DNA of 64,000 bases from Lunularia cruciata (GCA_948567375.1 OX419758.1:49605001-49669000), one strand, 5' to 3'; positions 32,601-46,091 are shown, numbered from the stretch's first letter. The notes: generated by a model not told the origin, from the sequence alone. Numbers and translations: made by a program.

Positions 32601-35600
32601 TTTTGGTAATAAAACAGACATGAATTATTTCTTTCAATTATTAGTTCTTAAGCTCTTCCCATCTTCATTTTGATCCTTCGTTCTTTATTATCATTAATTT
32701 TCATTAGAAGAAGCAAAGGTTAGATCAGTTCTCTAGGTGAAAAACGTATTTGGACTAACCATATCGTACATATGCAATAGTCTTCATATAAAGGCAAACT
32801 CGAATATTTTTCTATTTTGACCTAGTTTATTTGTAATAAATTAAATAGATTAAAAGCATGTCTCCATCAATATTCTTTCTTCCAAACAGCCACAATTACA
32901 ATTACGTATCAATGGAGTCCAAGACAGTCCAATATAAAAGCATAAACTCATCATGGGAAATATGGCATTCGTGAAATAAAATCTATGTGCATTTAAATAC
33001 AACTCTGCTAAATAATTTATTATCTTCCATAATCATCTAATTTACTTAAGCAAGTAAGCTTAGCTATAAATTTCGTTGACGATTATTTTGTTAATGCCAA
33101 GTTGAAGATCTATTGCTCAAAGAAGTGAATTCCACCTATAATTAAAACAAGGTGTATGGAAAGACATTTCCTAAGGAAGAAAAAAGAAAGTAACTTAGAA
33201 AAAGATTCATGCGGTGTGCATCGACCATCACAAGTGAGGTTTGAAAAATGAAAAGATGAGAAAATAGTAGCGTAAATCAGCACAAAGGTGTGTTTGGGGA
33301 TTTGCTCACATGATGCCAAGCAAAATAATGCATTTTGCATTGTACATGCATAATGCACAAGCTTCACTTTCGCTTTTTAGCATGCAAACAATGAGATGCT
33401 ATTTACTCCTATTTGTCTACTTAGTGCATATTCTATGCAGTTAGGCATTTAATGTGCATGATGTAAATTTGCACAATGTATTATTACACATTTTTGTATA
33501 AGACCAAAATTCAAGAGAACAATTAGGGATGATAGAAGGGAATAGATGGAGAAAGAAAAGAAAAGGATGAACCCTAAAAGCTAGAAATGACCAAAAAACC
33601 TCTTTTTTTAACTTGATGTATGTAAAGCTTGCTTAATAGCAAAGTTAGGTATTAAGTTCAAAATCACTTCTCAGAAAAGTTGTTCAATCCTTAAGATGGT
33701 TACTCAACCCCTTGGATTCCAAGAAGGTTCTTGGTACTTTTGAATACTCCTTTGTGAAACTTCTTATGTATTCTGGGAAGTTCTAATTATATGCCAAAAT
33801 TATACATTAAATCTATGGTAATATATTATATTATTATTAAAAATTAATGAAAAATGCTCAAGATAAAAGCTGTCATGTTTCAGTTCTACATAACTAGTTT
33901 CTAATTAATAAGAAAAAATAGAGGAAAAGAATATAATTATTGGATAGAATTTGTAGTGGTTTTGTGCTAGAATGCTTTGCTCCATAAGAAGCATGTCTAT
34001 GATATATAAGTTTTGGATTGGAGTGTTTTTCTATTCTTAATCTTCTCTTAGACTTATATTATATAAGTGCATAATATGGTACAAAAATTTTGTTTTTATG
34101 ATCATTGATCATAAAATAGTTCTGTAATATTTTATCCACCTTTTGGCATACTCAAGACTCAAGGTCATTCGGAACAAGATGAAAACAATACTCTTTTCAC
34201 GTATTTCAAATTTATTTTGTTCTTACCATAAGTTGTTAAATTCTCATGCTAGCTTTATCTTCATAAGTAGTATATCTTAATGAGGATGGAGAAAACAAGG
34301 ATTCATGTGGCTTTTTTATTTTGAGCTAAAAAGTGGCACAAGGCTACTTTGAAAAGCGCAGAAAGCCATCAGAAATCGCACTTGCATTATAGTTTCTCCA
34401 TATGTGGAAGATAACTTTAGCATTCAATAATGCAAAGTGATAACAAAAATCCCGTTTTAAAAATGATTCTTATTAGTATTGGCTTTAAACCCGTCGGTGT
34501 TTAGAGTTCTATTTCATTTGCTAAAATTCTTTTCATTTGCTTTGTATTGGACGGGAACTTATATCGATCATATCTTGTAATTGCTTTGACGCGCTTTAAT
34601 ATTATATTATTTATTATGAATTTTTATGAATTTTCATGCTAGTCATGTTTCAAAATATTCCTTTTACCTTTATCATTTCTTTTGCAGTTTGATCAATTTT
34701 TGTTATAAATTAAAAATATCAATTTTAATATTTTATTCTTGTAATTATTTTTATTAATTTATACATCTATCTGTATTTTAAAGTTTTAAAATACTAAGTC
34801 TGTGCTCAGCTTCTTAATTATTTTCAAAAAAAATCTGAAATAATAAATATTTTACACCTACAAAAGCATAAACAAGTTTGCATAAAAGCTGCTAATATAG
34901 AAAACGTGATGATGCGGAAAACCCGATTCATTGACACAAATGTCATTAATCAAATTGCGAACAGAACTGCAATCAAGAAAATAAAACTGTATAAAATAAG
35001 TAGGTTACATTCTTCTTGTCCATCATAGTTTCATCCGATATAAAGTCAAATTGGCATAGAAGTAATGAGAATGATACAGACATAACGATATGAATGATAT
35101 AGACCAATTTTTTCACTCCAATATCAGTTGGTGCCTCAAAACAGCAGTTACATAAACACTAGAACCGCCAATGATTGATTGTAATTTACCTTCCAAATTA
35201 CAACTAATCAGCAAGCGTAGATCTTTCAACAATTGAGGGGTGCGTTTATTTCAAAAATAAATAAAAAATAAAAAATAGTCCATTGCTTTCACCACTTAGA
35301 TTCATACCACACAACAAGTGCATCGCTGCGAAATTGTACGTATTTGCAATTCTAGTCCAATCGATCTGCATTTTGAACGAAAAATGATAATGTATATACA
35401 TTGAACGATGGTGATTTGAAGGTGAGGTATAATACCGAAAAAGCGAAATACAAATATCGATTCTCTAAAGTTTTAGTTTAAAAGTTTAGAGTTGAAATTT
35501 AAATGTCTTGTCACCAAGGAGCATGGATAATGTAATCGTAAGATTCACATCATAAAGAGCTCAACTAGTTTTGACGACTTGAAATTCCAAGGTATATTCC

Positions 35601-35977
35601 AGGATATGCAATTACAACGTTTCGAACACTCAAAGTCGTGCACAAGATGGTCAGCTTTGTACATATTCTGTATGTTTACAGACAGCATGAATCCATTCAT
35701 CTCCCTAACCCATTTTCACTCATATATATCCAAAGCTTCCATCGACATCAATACCTATGCTCAACGTGAAGATAGAGGAACTGGTGAAAATAAGGTGGTG
35801 TAAGACTGAAATATTCGGCTAATTTTAAAGTCGATTTTAAATTCTTCATATCTCAAGAGTTCCCTATGTCGTATGGAGCTACTCTTTAATGTTCCCCTTT
35901 TAGTTCTTCTCATGCAGGTACATGCCACATAAATAATCTACCCAAAGGCAGCCAGAGCACTCATGAATATTCAAACT
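29616..35977. other. Intergenic, AT-rich; (AT)n microsatellite at 32066-32092
   Basis: No recognisable gene or element. About 31800-35500 is strongly AT-rich. A pure 27-bp AT dinucleotide run lies at 32066-32092. Open frames are short and low in complexity. Confidence 0.5.
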
Positions 35978-36014
35978 CATCTCGAAAATGACTAGGAGTG
36001 TCATTTTCGAGATG
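35978..36014. repeat. 15-bp perfect inverted repeat (foldback)
   Basis: CATCTCGAAAATGAC (35978-35992) is the exact inverse of GTCATTTTCGAGATG (36000-36014), with a 7-nt loop. One more flanking pair extends the stem. It could be a small palindromic insertion. There is no adjacent T-run to suggest a terminator. Confidence 0.8.
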
Positions 36015-36657
36015 AATTATGCAGACATTCCTTTTTTGATAGGCAATAAGGAGCATCCCAAAGATCGGGGAAATAGAAGAAAGTTCAATACATATGATGG
36101 TTGCAAAAGTGTGAGGGCATTGAACTTCACCACGCGAACAAGATACTACCTTTTGTCCTATCTGAGTTCTTATTTTTGACTGCCTGCTTTTCTTTACGCA
36201 GACTCCCAAGAGTGCCCCAAATATCAACCCTCAAATATTTTCTGTCATTTGAATAAAAGGTGTGTCCAATTCTTTGGGAATGATTGTTAACACCCGTGCT
36301 CCAAAAGCCCAGATCTTGTAGGGTCTTATTCTAACTTCAATACTGCTGACTCTTTACAGAATGTGATTGAGTAAAGATTCCGTGAAATCGCAGACCAGTT
36401 GAGCGAGTGGTGCGAAAATAAATTAATGTGATTTAATCAGTTGATGTGATTCAAAGAGAAGTCCGGCCCTTGATCCTATCTAATCTTGAATGTCAATAGG
36501 TTCTAGACAATTAGTGCACATCGTGTGGTTTCCTATTTTGTTTACCTTGCTTTTAAGATTAACCAATCTACTACAACATTTGGTGTTTAGTAAAGGGCTA
36601 ACATTTCTTGGCTATGATCAATTAACCAACGTTAATATGATATGATAAATATGATTA

Positions 36658-36699
36658 AAGTCTGATGATATTTAACCAACGTTAAATATCATCAGACTT
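36658..36699. repeat. 19-bp perfect foldback with a 4-nt loop
   Basis: 36658-36676 and 36681-36699 are exact inverses separated by CAAC. The stem base is AAGTCTGATG and the top TTTAAC/GTTAAA. A smaller copy of the tip, ATTAACCAACGTTAAT, occurs just upstream at 36621-36636. Confidence 0.9.
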
Positions 36700-37316
36700 A
36701 TGTAACCACCACCTGCGTGATATTGGGACAGTTACCGCACACAAGTTGTGATGGTTCTAACAAGGGACATCCGTCATATAAGGCTATAGATTTAGAACCA
36801 AGTTGTCTCATTTAGCCATGTCGCCCAGATATCAGTGATGCACAGCTTTTTTGTGCGAGCACAAATTCTTTCATAACTAAGCTTGTTAACTCCATCTGCA
36901 GTGTTATACAAAGCCTAGAATCGAAATATATATGTGCAATGACATACTATACAGTAATAGGCACCCTGTCTTATGATATGCGACAAGAAAATCACGAATG
37001 CCTCAACATCCATCACAAACTTGGTGGCTGTGATGAATCATGGTTCAACACTATTGTGGCATAAACTTCTAACCCTGTCTCAATATCGTCCATGAGTAGT
37101 ACAATTTATGTTTGAAGACCAAACACTTATCATTGTCTCCAATTTTGTAGTTTTTTAAGTGTTTAAGGAAAGACAGGATTGTTTGACACCTGTCTTTTAC
37201 TTCCTCCGTGCCCTTCTCGCAGTCACGCTTCATTTCTCACAATCACTCTTGATGTGAGGATTTAAAGTTGTACGTATCCCCACTGTAACGATGAAGAAAG
37301 AAGCCTAAGAAAGTTT
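36700..37316. other. No recognisable feature
   Basis: No gene, repeat or regulatory element could be supported here. Confidence 0.4.
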
Positions 37317-37508
37317 TCACTCTTGTAGTCCACTTTCTTCCATGTAAGAGCATAGATCGTCCTTGGTGATTCCCCTCTTCGCTTTTTGGCGATCCCACAC
37401 CTTGCGAGGGGTCGCCCCAAGCTTTACAAGTGAATACTTGTCACTACGGTATGCATCTCTACAAGACCGATTTTGTTGCTCTGGGCACAAACGATAGTGG
37501 GCACCCAC
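37317..37508 (-). other. Possible terminal coding exon, unrecognised
   Basis: The minus-strand frame contains CPEQQNRSCRDAYRSDKYS, then KLGATPRKVWDRQ and DDLCSYMEESG before a stop. Its composition looks like real protein, and a TTTTAG acceptor-like site lies just upstream (37508-37515 region on the minus strand). I do not know the family. The short dispersed element lies directly upstream on that strand, which would place it in an intron. Low confidence. Confidence 0.25.
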
Positions 37509-37517
37509 TAAAATTGT

Positions 37518-37583
37518 CTCTCCCTTGTACGGCTTGATGGGGTCTTCCCATCCTTCATTTTTCCTACGCGGTCGCCTTTTTTG
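37518..37583. mobile_element. Short dispersed element, copy 3, with 10-bp target duplication
   Basis: A 66-bp insert from CTCTCCCTTGTACGGC to CTACGCGGTCGCC plus a short T-run, flanked by an exact 10-bp repeat CTAAAATTGT at 37508-37517 and 37584-37593. It lacks the GGGGCTTAGCCCA part of the 2075 copy, so copies share the CGCGGTCGCC end and vary at the other. Confidence 0.8.
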
Positions 37584-37593
37584 CTAAAATTGT

Positions 37594-40500
37594 ACTTTCC
37601 CAAAGCTTTTATATACGCTTTTAGGACAGTTGAAGGACAGTTCCTTCAACGCGTGGTTAAGCCCAGGTGAGTCCAAAGTCTGCTCTCTACACAGACTTTC
37701 TCGAATGTATCTATCCTCGCATCGACTTTCCAATTTAATAACCGTTACATAATAAAACCCAGCATGGACGGAAAGTTCAAGTCCCGTCAGCATGGTTATG
37801 ATATGACAGAGGGGGATGAAGCATGAGCGTGGAATACCATTCGTCCGTCAAGTCCGTCCAATCATGTCCAGGCCACCAGGTCAAGGGCGGGAGTAGCACA
37901 GGACCAGCTGCGCTTTAGCCCATACAAGAAAGCGTTCTTTAGAAGAACAATAAGCAGTGACTGCGAGGAGATGAGATCGAGTTTTTAAACGTTCGTAAAT
38001 GCTTCCGACTTTAAAGGATTGCCGATCACCAGGGTAACAGTAAACTAATAAGGATAGATTTCAGGGCAATTAACTTTGCTCGTATTTTTGGGGAACCGTG
38101 TATACATTACAACTGCCGGCCCCTGAAACTCGTACTGAGTGACTGCCAGGCCCACTCCCCGACCGTATATGGACATCACCAAACGCACTTCGTTTGCATG
38201 AATGGCTCACGACGAATCGCGCGCAGCATCAGTCGGAATCTTTCAAATGTGGAACCAGTCCAGAAGGCGGCTCCTGATTAGTATGAACGGTGACAGCCAT
38301 CGTGAGTTAGGTCTCTATCCGATTGCGGACCTGTCAGAGCGAAGTTATTGCGAGTAAAACCACGTTGGAAATTGAGGAGGATTAAACTGGATTACTGAAT
38401 TTCGGGTGATTCAAATGCGAGGAAGAAAAGCAGCGGGTCCGACTTCCGAGGTCCGAGGTCCGCGGTTCCCGGTGTGTTAACAGTGGACGGAGTGTCAAAA
38501 CTAACGGCCCGATTTGTATTCGCCCACCTGTCGGTGACATGGTTACGTCAAGGAAAGGAAACGCCGAGCTACGGTTCTGCCGCAACTCCACAAGGTTTCT
38601 GCTAAAGTTGAGATGTACGAGGGGCCGCGCCGTTGTCTTTAGTGTTGGGACAGCCTGTCCTTCCTCGTCCGCAGAGGAAGGCATCCTGTCCCTGACCCAC
38701 TTCAACCCCACCCGGCCCGTCCTGGATCTAGCCCGCCCGCACAGGTTGGTGAGGACCGCACTTGCTCTTGTCTCTGTTCACACTCACATGGGGACGGGGA
38801 GAGTACACCTCTCTTTTGAAGAACCCCGCGTTGGTTTAAAGAATCCTTTTGTTGCTCTCCTGCATTTGCTGTACATCCTTTTCTGAGGACGACAAAACGA
38901 AGCACATCAACTTTGGAAGCTGTTACGTAGACAAGAGCGGTTGTTGATCGTATCTACACAAGAATAACAACACGTTTCACGTCAACTCTCATCTCTTCGT
39001 CGAGTATTATGCATTGTCCTTACGACAGAAAATAATTCTTGTGCTGGTTCCTCTCAAGTTAGAAAGCAGATGAGAACTCATGTTTTCTTTCTTCAGTGAT
39101 TGACGAGGACATTATACTTTAGTTCTCGAAAATGTCAGTAGATACGGACTCGCATCGTGCGAAGGTGAGACCGCGTGGAGATAAAGCACATGCAAAGAAA
39201 ATGTCAAGAGAGAGGAAGCTCATGCATGTGGTCGGGCGATGAATCGAATGGCGGGTTTAAGGGGAGATGTGTGATACAATAACAGGAAGAGCGAACAGGT
39301 AAAGTACGAACGAGTATCGAGAAGGACACGATTGGGAGGGAGACAGGGACGCAATCACCAAGAGGGGATGGATGTGCGGGAGACAGCTCTTGCATTTGTA
39401 GAGCTAAGGAGATGAAGGTTTAAATGGGAGAGGATCAGATGGAGCTTGAGCCGAAAGGCCTTTGGTGTGGTCTTCACCCCAAGAACCTGCCTTCATGTGG
39501 AGCCAAAATTTTCTCGTCGCAACCAATATCTTCTACCTTTGCTGTTTACCGACCTTCAAAACTTCCATCAAAACTCAGACGCTAATGTTTTGGGTCCACG
39601 TTGTACAATTTTAGAAACAACCTGTTCATTACTCGAGCATGCATTCGATTATCATAAGAACGAAAAGGCGACCATACAGAACACAAGAAGAAGGGGAAGA
39701 CCCCCATCTAGCCGTCCAAGGGAGAGACAAAAGAGGCAGAATGGGGCTAGGCCCCATTCTGGGTTTATAACCATTACAATTTATAACCACCTTTCTACTG
39801 TGAACAGTAGCCGACGAGAAGCATGATCCACCTTTGAGGACTTAGTCATATCATTTAGGGATGGACAAGCGAGGGGACGACCAGCCAGAATCATGTTATT
39901 AAAAAGATGCTACATAATTCAGACCTTTTTATGATCCCGGAACGTCAGAGAGAAGACACTTTCAGTTGACAAAGGTACAGAGGATATATGAACGCAAGTA
40001 GTGAAAAAGTAAGAAAAGGTCGCCTGATAAGCCTGCGTGAGAGAGATTGAAGAATCCCCCCGTGCAGGACATGTAAAGAGAGCTTGAGGAAGTAGAGGCC
40101 AGGGCATCTTCACGGCTACTTTAGCTAAGATGAAAAGAGTCTTAATCAAAGAACAGCCACCACCACCACATATCAGGTGAACAAAGCAGATCTTATGGAG
40201 TAATTGTAGGAACTTCTGTATAAATAATATATCCCTTTACATGTGAAATGCTTCTATCCTGGAGTAATTTTAGCACTTGATTGCATCAGCAAGCGTGATT
40301 TTATACTGTCCTTGTGGAGATTCCCTTTGTTTAAAAGTCTCGGGAGCATGTGTCCTCAATACTAGGGACACCAGACTCAGTAAGAGTAGAGATAATGCAA
40401 CACTTTAGAAAGATTTTACTATGTGCTTGGCCTCTGGAGATACAGTGCCAAAATAGGTGCTTACTTCTTATCATCTATATTACATGAGATCCACATACAC

Positions 40501-42264
40501 GCGCACAATGGAAGATGGAAGCTGGATTTCCTTTTGTATTCTTGTTCTCGAATAGAGGGGCGGAAATCCTTGTCTGTGTCTTGGTGAAAACCTAATTCGC
40601 TTCATCACCTTTGCAGATTTATGAATAGAGCCGCTCATTATGACGGGCCTTGATGACTCATAGCTCATCTAGTGAAAGTAAGCAATCATTCAAATTATGG
40701 AAACACTTTGGATTCTATTTGCAAGAAAAAGTACAGGAAAAGGAAGTCGGGGGGGGGGGGGGGGGGGGGGTCGCTCTCGGGGAACCCATGTGTATCACTT
40801 CAAGCAGAAGAAATTGAAGAAATATGAATCCATTCTACATCTACTCTTCTTGGATACAATTCATACCAGAGAATAATTGGAGTGGCAACAAAACGACGAG
40901 CATAGTGGTTTCATCTGCTATCCTTGAGTCCTATAACAGACTAACTCACGAGAAATTTCTGTTGATAGACGGTAATCAGAAAATGTGAATGAACTGGCCG
41001 GCCGCTTGCAGCAGGCCAGTTTCGGTGTTTCAGCAAAGTGATGATGAGGAGACTTGTTCCAATCATGTAGCAAATGTGATGAATGTGGTTTCAAGTGCCA
41101 CCGTTCATCACTTCACTTCACTTCAAGCACGTTGCTTAAACACGAGACGAAGACGACAACGACGACTGAAGTGCCCTATCGCCAACACACGCACAACTAG
41201 TCGAGTGTCGACATACCTTAAACTCATCACACACACACACCCTCTCTCAGGCGTTCACGAGACGAGACACGAAAGGATAGGACCAGAGAGGACAAGCTCA
41301 CGCTTCTGTGCGCACTCACTCTGCCACTGCTCCCTTGCCGGACTGACTCGCCTCATCTCAAGTGTGGCAATGGCAACTACTTGAACGTGACAAGTTTGTT
41401 GTGGTTTTCTTTTCTGTCCAGTCCGTTCCGTCGTTCGTACTCCATTACAAGGATGGCTCCTTCGACATAACCCTTCACGATTTGACAACCTCCTTCCATC
41501 AAACCTACCTTTATTTCTACTCTACTTGCTGCATCCTCTCACGAGCAAGCCATGACTCGTTGTCGTTGTTGTCATTGCAATGAACGACCTCCTTTACTCC
41601 ATTTTCGACATTAGTATGCGTGTACTGTAATCACGGTATAACCTTTCTACGCTTCTAAGATTAGTACTGGGTCTATAAATAACCGGCTCGTCCACCAGTG
41701 CGGCCCACGGCTGGGCGGGGATTCGGTCATTGGAGGGTTGCAAAGCTACCCTCGTCTACAGCGCCGTCCCACGATCAGTTCCCAGGTGTCGTGCTTTTAG
41801 AAGCGCAGTAGGTGAATCAGCTTTGGAGAAAAGACCCGCTCGGATGTTCCAGGGTGATGCAATTTATATTGGACGTATGGTAGATAGGTTGTCCTGTGGA
41901 TAAGCCTCCGAGTTCACCACGATATGCTTGTGGTAACTTCAAATACGGAGTAACTGGAGAACCACGTGAATGTAGTATGGTCTATATATTTATCTTTTTT
42001 TATCCCTTTTATATCTTAATTAATTTCAGCTTTTATTCTACTTTTACCCTTGAAAATACCTAAGCATATCAAATTTGTCTTCTGAAAGTAATTTGATTAC
42101 ACAATCACAAAACACTGTGTTATTTCTTGGTGTCCTTCTTATTATAAATTAGGAGTACGTTTCTTTTGTTAATCGTGTTCATTTGTAGTTAAAGTATTTC
42201 TTGATATGCATGTTGTGATAACCAATATGAGTCCAATAGAAGTTCTTGATGATTTCAGATTGGG
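37594..42264. other. Intergenic; no recognised gene
   Basis: 38400-38830 is GC-rich and open in several frames without recognisable homology, perhaps a promoter or CpG-rich region. 39440-39830 and 40990-41380 hold unrecognised open frames with no family signature. A TATAAATA lies at 41671-41678. A run of 22 G residues is at 40749-40770. None amounts to a supportable gene. Confidence 0.4.
40749..40770 (+). repeat. Poly-G tract of 22
   Basis: Twenty-two consecutive G residues followed by TCGCTCTCGGGG. It may form a G-quadruplex, and such runs are prone to sequencing or assembly length error. Confidence 0.85.
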
Positions 42265-42620
42265 GTTAAAATTTGCTCAAGACCGAGGAGAATAATAAGA
42301 GAATGGGAGAAACTCCAAATGCCTAGCATGAATTTGGACTTTGGTATTTATGAGTAACATACAAAGCTATTGAGAAACTTCTCAAGAAGTTTCTTAAGAG
42401 ACACCTTCTTAGAGTGCAACCTAAGTTAACCAAGAAGTTTCTCGAGAACCTTCCTTCTAGAAGCCTACTACTTGGCATGCAAGCTAAGCTACCTAATACT
42501 CGGAAGATACTAAGTAGCTTCTTGATGCTTCTAGACTATTTTTGTAATTCTTGGCTAATTTGGCTTATTTTCTACGTTGTTAATGTCGATTAACTTGTTT
42601 TTAAACTCCATATTGTTACA
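42265..42620 (-). repeat. B2 3' LTR
   Basis: It matches the B1 LTR in order (AAGACCGAGGAG, ATGCCTAGCATGA, TTGGTATTTATG, ACTCCATATTGTTACA). The outer end near 42265 is blurred. HSE-like GAA/TTC units persist in degraded form near 42420-42465. Confidence 0.8.
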
Positions 42621-42639
42621 TATTCCCCCACTATTACGA

Positions 42640-44278
42640 CAAGTGGGAAGGGTAGGTTACTAACAAAAGTATGATCCTATCATTGAGTTGACAAGTGAGA
42701 TCATGAGGATGTTGGTCCGCATATTGTTTTTGATAATTTGCAGCAACAAGGAGATGAGCTTTAGTTTGTTGTAGGGATTGGAATATTATGGTCAAGAAGG
42801 TGGAAGTATGAAGGATATGAGATAGAGGAGAAGCAAGAAGAGAGAATCTAAAACAAGTGGGTCTTGGCCAAAATTAAGGAAAAGGTAGAGAATCCAATGT
42901 TGGCCTGCTTGGACTTATTGTAAGCAAACTCAATAGGTGCAAGATATCCATCCCAATTGGTATGGTGAATGTTGACAAAGGCACAAAACATATCCTCCAA
43001 GGTGTAATTTGTATGTTTGGTTTGTCCTTCAATTTGAGGATGATAGGCCATGGACAAAGAAAGCTTCATGTCAAGTAGCAAGAAGATTGTTTGCTAAAAT
43101 CTTTTTGGTGAATCAAGGATCACTGTCAAAGATGGGTACACAAGGCATCCCATGATGCTTGAAGACATTGTCAAAGTAGATCTTGGCCAATGTTGGAGCA
43201 TCCACTGTATCAAAGGTTGGTGCCAAATGGATTTGCTTACTAAACTTATCAACAAATACCATGATGGTTATGTGCCTTTTTTTTCTAGGGCAAGGATGTA
43301 ATGAGATCTAAGCTCATGTGTTCTCATTGAGCAGATGGGATGGGAAGTAGTTGAAGGAGTCCACTTGGTTTTTGGTTATTGTCCTTATTGCATTGGCAGC
43401 TCTCACAAGATCAAACAAACTCTCAACTCTCTTGTGCCATGTTGGATCACCACCAATTGGCATTGTAGGGTACTCAAGGTCTTGTCCACACCCATATGAC
43501 CAGTAATTGGTAAGTCATGGGCTTGTTGAAGGCACACAAGTCATAGATCACCCTTGGTTGGAACATACATCCAATTCTCAAAAAATAGAAGGCGTTGTAT
43601 TCCTTTTCATATGTCATAAGATGACCTTGTATCATCTAAAAGAAGAGGTCTTAGTGTAAACCAGTCTTTAACTCAATTTAGAGTTTTGAGTCAATTTATA
43701 CTATTGTAATTGTCTTCAAATCAGGTCACCATGATAGGGCATTTAGGATGGCATGGAACATATCAAGTTTGATGTCAAGCAACTATAGTTCTTCCTCCTA
43801 TCAATGATGTCAACCATGTGCTCCAAATGTAATGTATGCAACAAGGGTTTGTGATCGGTTCATATGATCACTTGTTTCCCTAAGAGATGGATGCCTCCAT
43901 ACCTTGGTGGCATATACCATTATTAGTTGTTCTTGATCTCAAGCAAAGTAATTCCTTTTTGTGGTATTTAGTCCGCAAGACGCAAAGGCAATGAGATGTA
44001 ACTCATCTAGAAATTCTTATTGCAATACAACTCCAATGGCAAAGTTAGAAGTATCAAAATCAACCACACAAGGTAGATGAGGATCATATGGTTGAAGAAT
44101 AGATCTTGAAAACACCATATGTTCCAACTTCTAGAATGCTTCTTTGTACTTGGTGGTCCACTGAAAGCTTGAGGTCTTTCCTAAGAGATTGGTCAATGGT
44201 GTTGTCACATTAGCATAATAGTGAATGAACCATCGGTAAAACCTTGTCAATCCATTAAATGGTTACTTTTATGGTATC
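42640..44278 (-). pseudogene. B2 pol fragment: integrase and RNase H
   Basis: Best piece 42848-43081: SMAYHPQIEGQTKHTNYTLE, then AFVNIHHTNWDGYL and FAYNKSKQA, matching the B1 integrase core end. The catalytic Glu position is Lys here too. Further right, RNase H text matching B1 14269-14700 runs to the A2 insertion. Broken throughout. Confidence 0.75.
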
Positions 44279-44727
44279 TATCATGCCATTTGTAGTGTTG
44301 CATCTAGATTGCTTGGACACTAGAGTTGCATTGATAGTAGTCAGAGGTATTTAACAGTCACTTATAGACTACTTTCCAACGGTCAGATTTTGTGTTTGGG
44401 GTACTGACTTCATGGTGGGGCCCACCGTCACTTTGCACCGTTTGCACCGTCGAGTGTGCCATTAGCAGGACCGTTAGGGTTCCAAACCTATCTCGAGTCC
44501 AAGAGTATACTTTCAAAGTGCAGCTCCAGAGAGCTCACTTCTCTAATGTTGAGCCTTCGAGTTCTTGGCTATGGTGGAAAGAGGCCGGCAAGCATCACTT
44601 GGATTCTCTTAGCTAGAGTGGGTGTGGCATGATTGTAATCAATGCCCAATTTTTAGTAGTTTATAGAATGATAAATCAAGTACCGATCTGAGTTGAGTTG
44701 AGTTGAGAGTTGTAAACAATCTGATTA
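44279..44727 (+). repeat. A2 5' terminal repeat (block Y)
   Basis: It aligns along its length with 52441-52890 (ATTTGTAGTGTTGCATCTAG, GGTGGGGCCCACCGTCA, CTTTCAAAGTGCAGCT, GAGTTGAGTTGAGAGTTGTA). Internal sequence (CATCAAAGAAGTG) follows directly, with no X block. Confidence 0.8.
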
Positions 44728-46091
44728 CATCAAAGAAGTGAAATCAAGGGGAATCGGGTGCAAGAATTGAGAGTGTTTGTGGTATCTACAAGACTCGTTG
44801 ATCGTTGGTAGCTTGATTGAAGCTCAGGTTTTACCTAGTGTGCAAGAACTTGTTCAATTGATGCAAATTTGGCAGTGAGATAGACGGTGTGCGGAAGTGT
44901 TGGCCAATTTTTGAGCAAAGAAGAAGCAAATTTTGAGTAGTGGTTGTGATTTTGAGCTCAAGAGGTGAAGGTATGACCAATTTGTTGCAAGTTGGGCTCA
45001 CAAAGTGAATTTGAAGGTGGAATTTGGAACCTACCCCCTAAATTTGTGATTTGGAAAAACCCATTTTTTCAATTTTGCTCAAGTGAAGAGTTAGCAGAGG
45101 ATTTGGCGGTCAGCCAACTTTAGGGTTTATGTCAGATTTTTGCTGGAGTTTACATCAAAATTTGGCCAGATTTGGAGGAGTTTTGCTGGTTGGCTAGATT
45201 TGGAGGAGTTTTGCCAAATTTGGAGAGGGTTCGAAGTGGCAAGAAGAGAGACCTCCTTTTGCTGAATTTTGGTGTTTAGAGGCTTTTAGGCATATGGCTA
45301 TGTTTAGAGGCTTTGAGGCATAGGGTTGTGGGTTGTGAGAGGCTACAAAGGCCTAGAAGGGCCAACAAGCCACCGTGTTGGCTTGAGACTAGCTAGTTTA
45401 GAGTAGATCTTGGTCATTGTTTGGCAAAATTTGCCCATCTTGCTAGATTATGTGCAACAAGGTTTGACCCCTAGATCTCTTGCTCCTAGACTGGTGCCCT
45501 AGCCAACTGGTCTACCCTCACTTGTTGTCCTAGTGACTGTGCCACTATTATCTATACACTTGTAGCTCTGGCTAGGATAGGCAGTTTGATCCCAGTCTTT
45601 GTGATCTTGGACGTAGATACAACTTCTCTTATGTCAAATGCCAAATGGTGGCAAAGTCAATCCCGTATTGCTTTATAAGATAGAGGGTTTCATTTAGATT
45701 TCTTGTGATTGGACATCCTCCATTCTCTACTTCTTGTTGTGCATCATGTTTGTGTGAGGTGCCTTAAATTTAGAGCATTAGTGCTCTGGTGTGCTCTTGG
45801 TAGTGAGGCTGGAGTGATGACTAATCAAACTACCTTTGTTTCTCTCTGGTGAGGCAGGAAGTGATGACCTGCAAACCATGAGAATACGTGTTGTGATGGT
45901 AGGTTACAAGTTTCTTTTTTCCCCTAGTGTAGTGATCTTAGTTAGAGTTACATTAGCGGGTGGTGTTCCATGGGTATTGGCACTTGGTGGTGCTCAGTTA
46001 GTATCGACACTTGGTGGAGTACTTGCAGTTGCGGTTTGTGGTTGCATTTGGTGGTTCTAGTTTGTGGTTGCAATTGCGGTTATTTTGTCAT
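44728..46091 (+). other. A2 5' leader
   Basis: Non-coding leader of family A, with TTTGG-GGAGTTTTGC repeats near 45170-45225 and TTTAGAGGC-TTT-AGGCAT repeats near 45280-45325. No canonical primer-binding site is visible. Confidence 0.6.

Noticed and set aside
38382-38886. GC-rich open frames on both strands near 38.5 kb
   Set aside because: Overlapping frames on both strands reflect high GC. No family motif or splice logic supports a gene.
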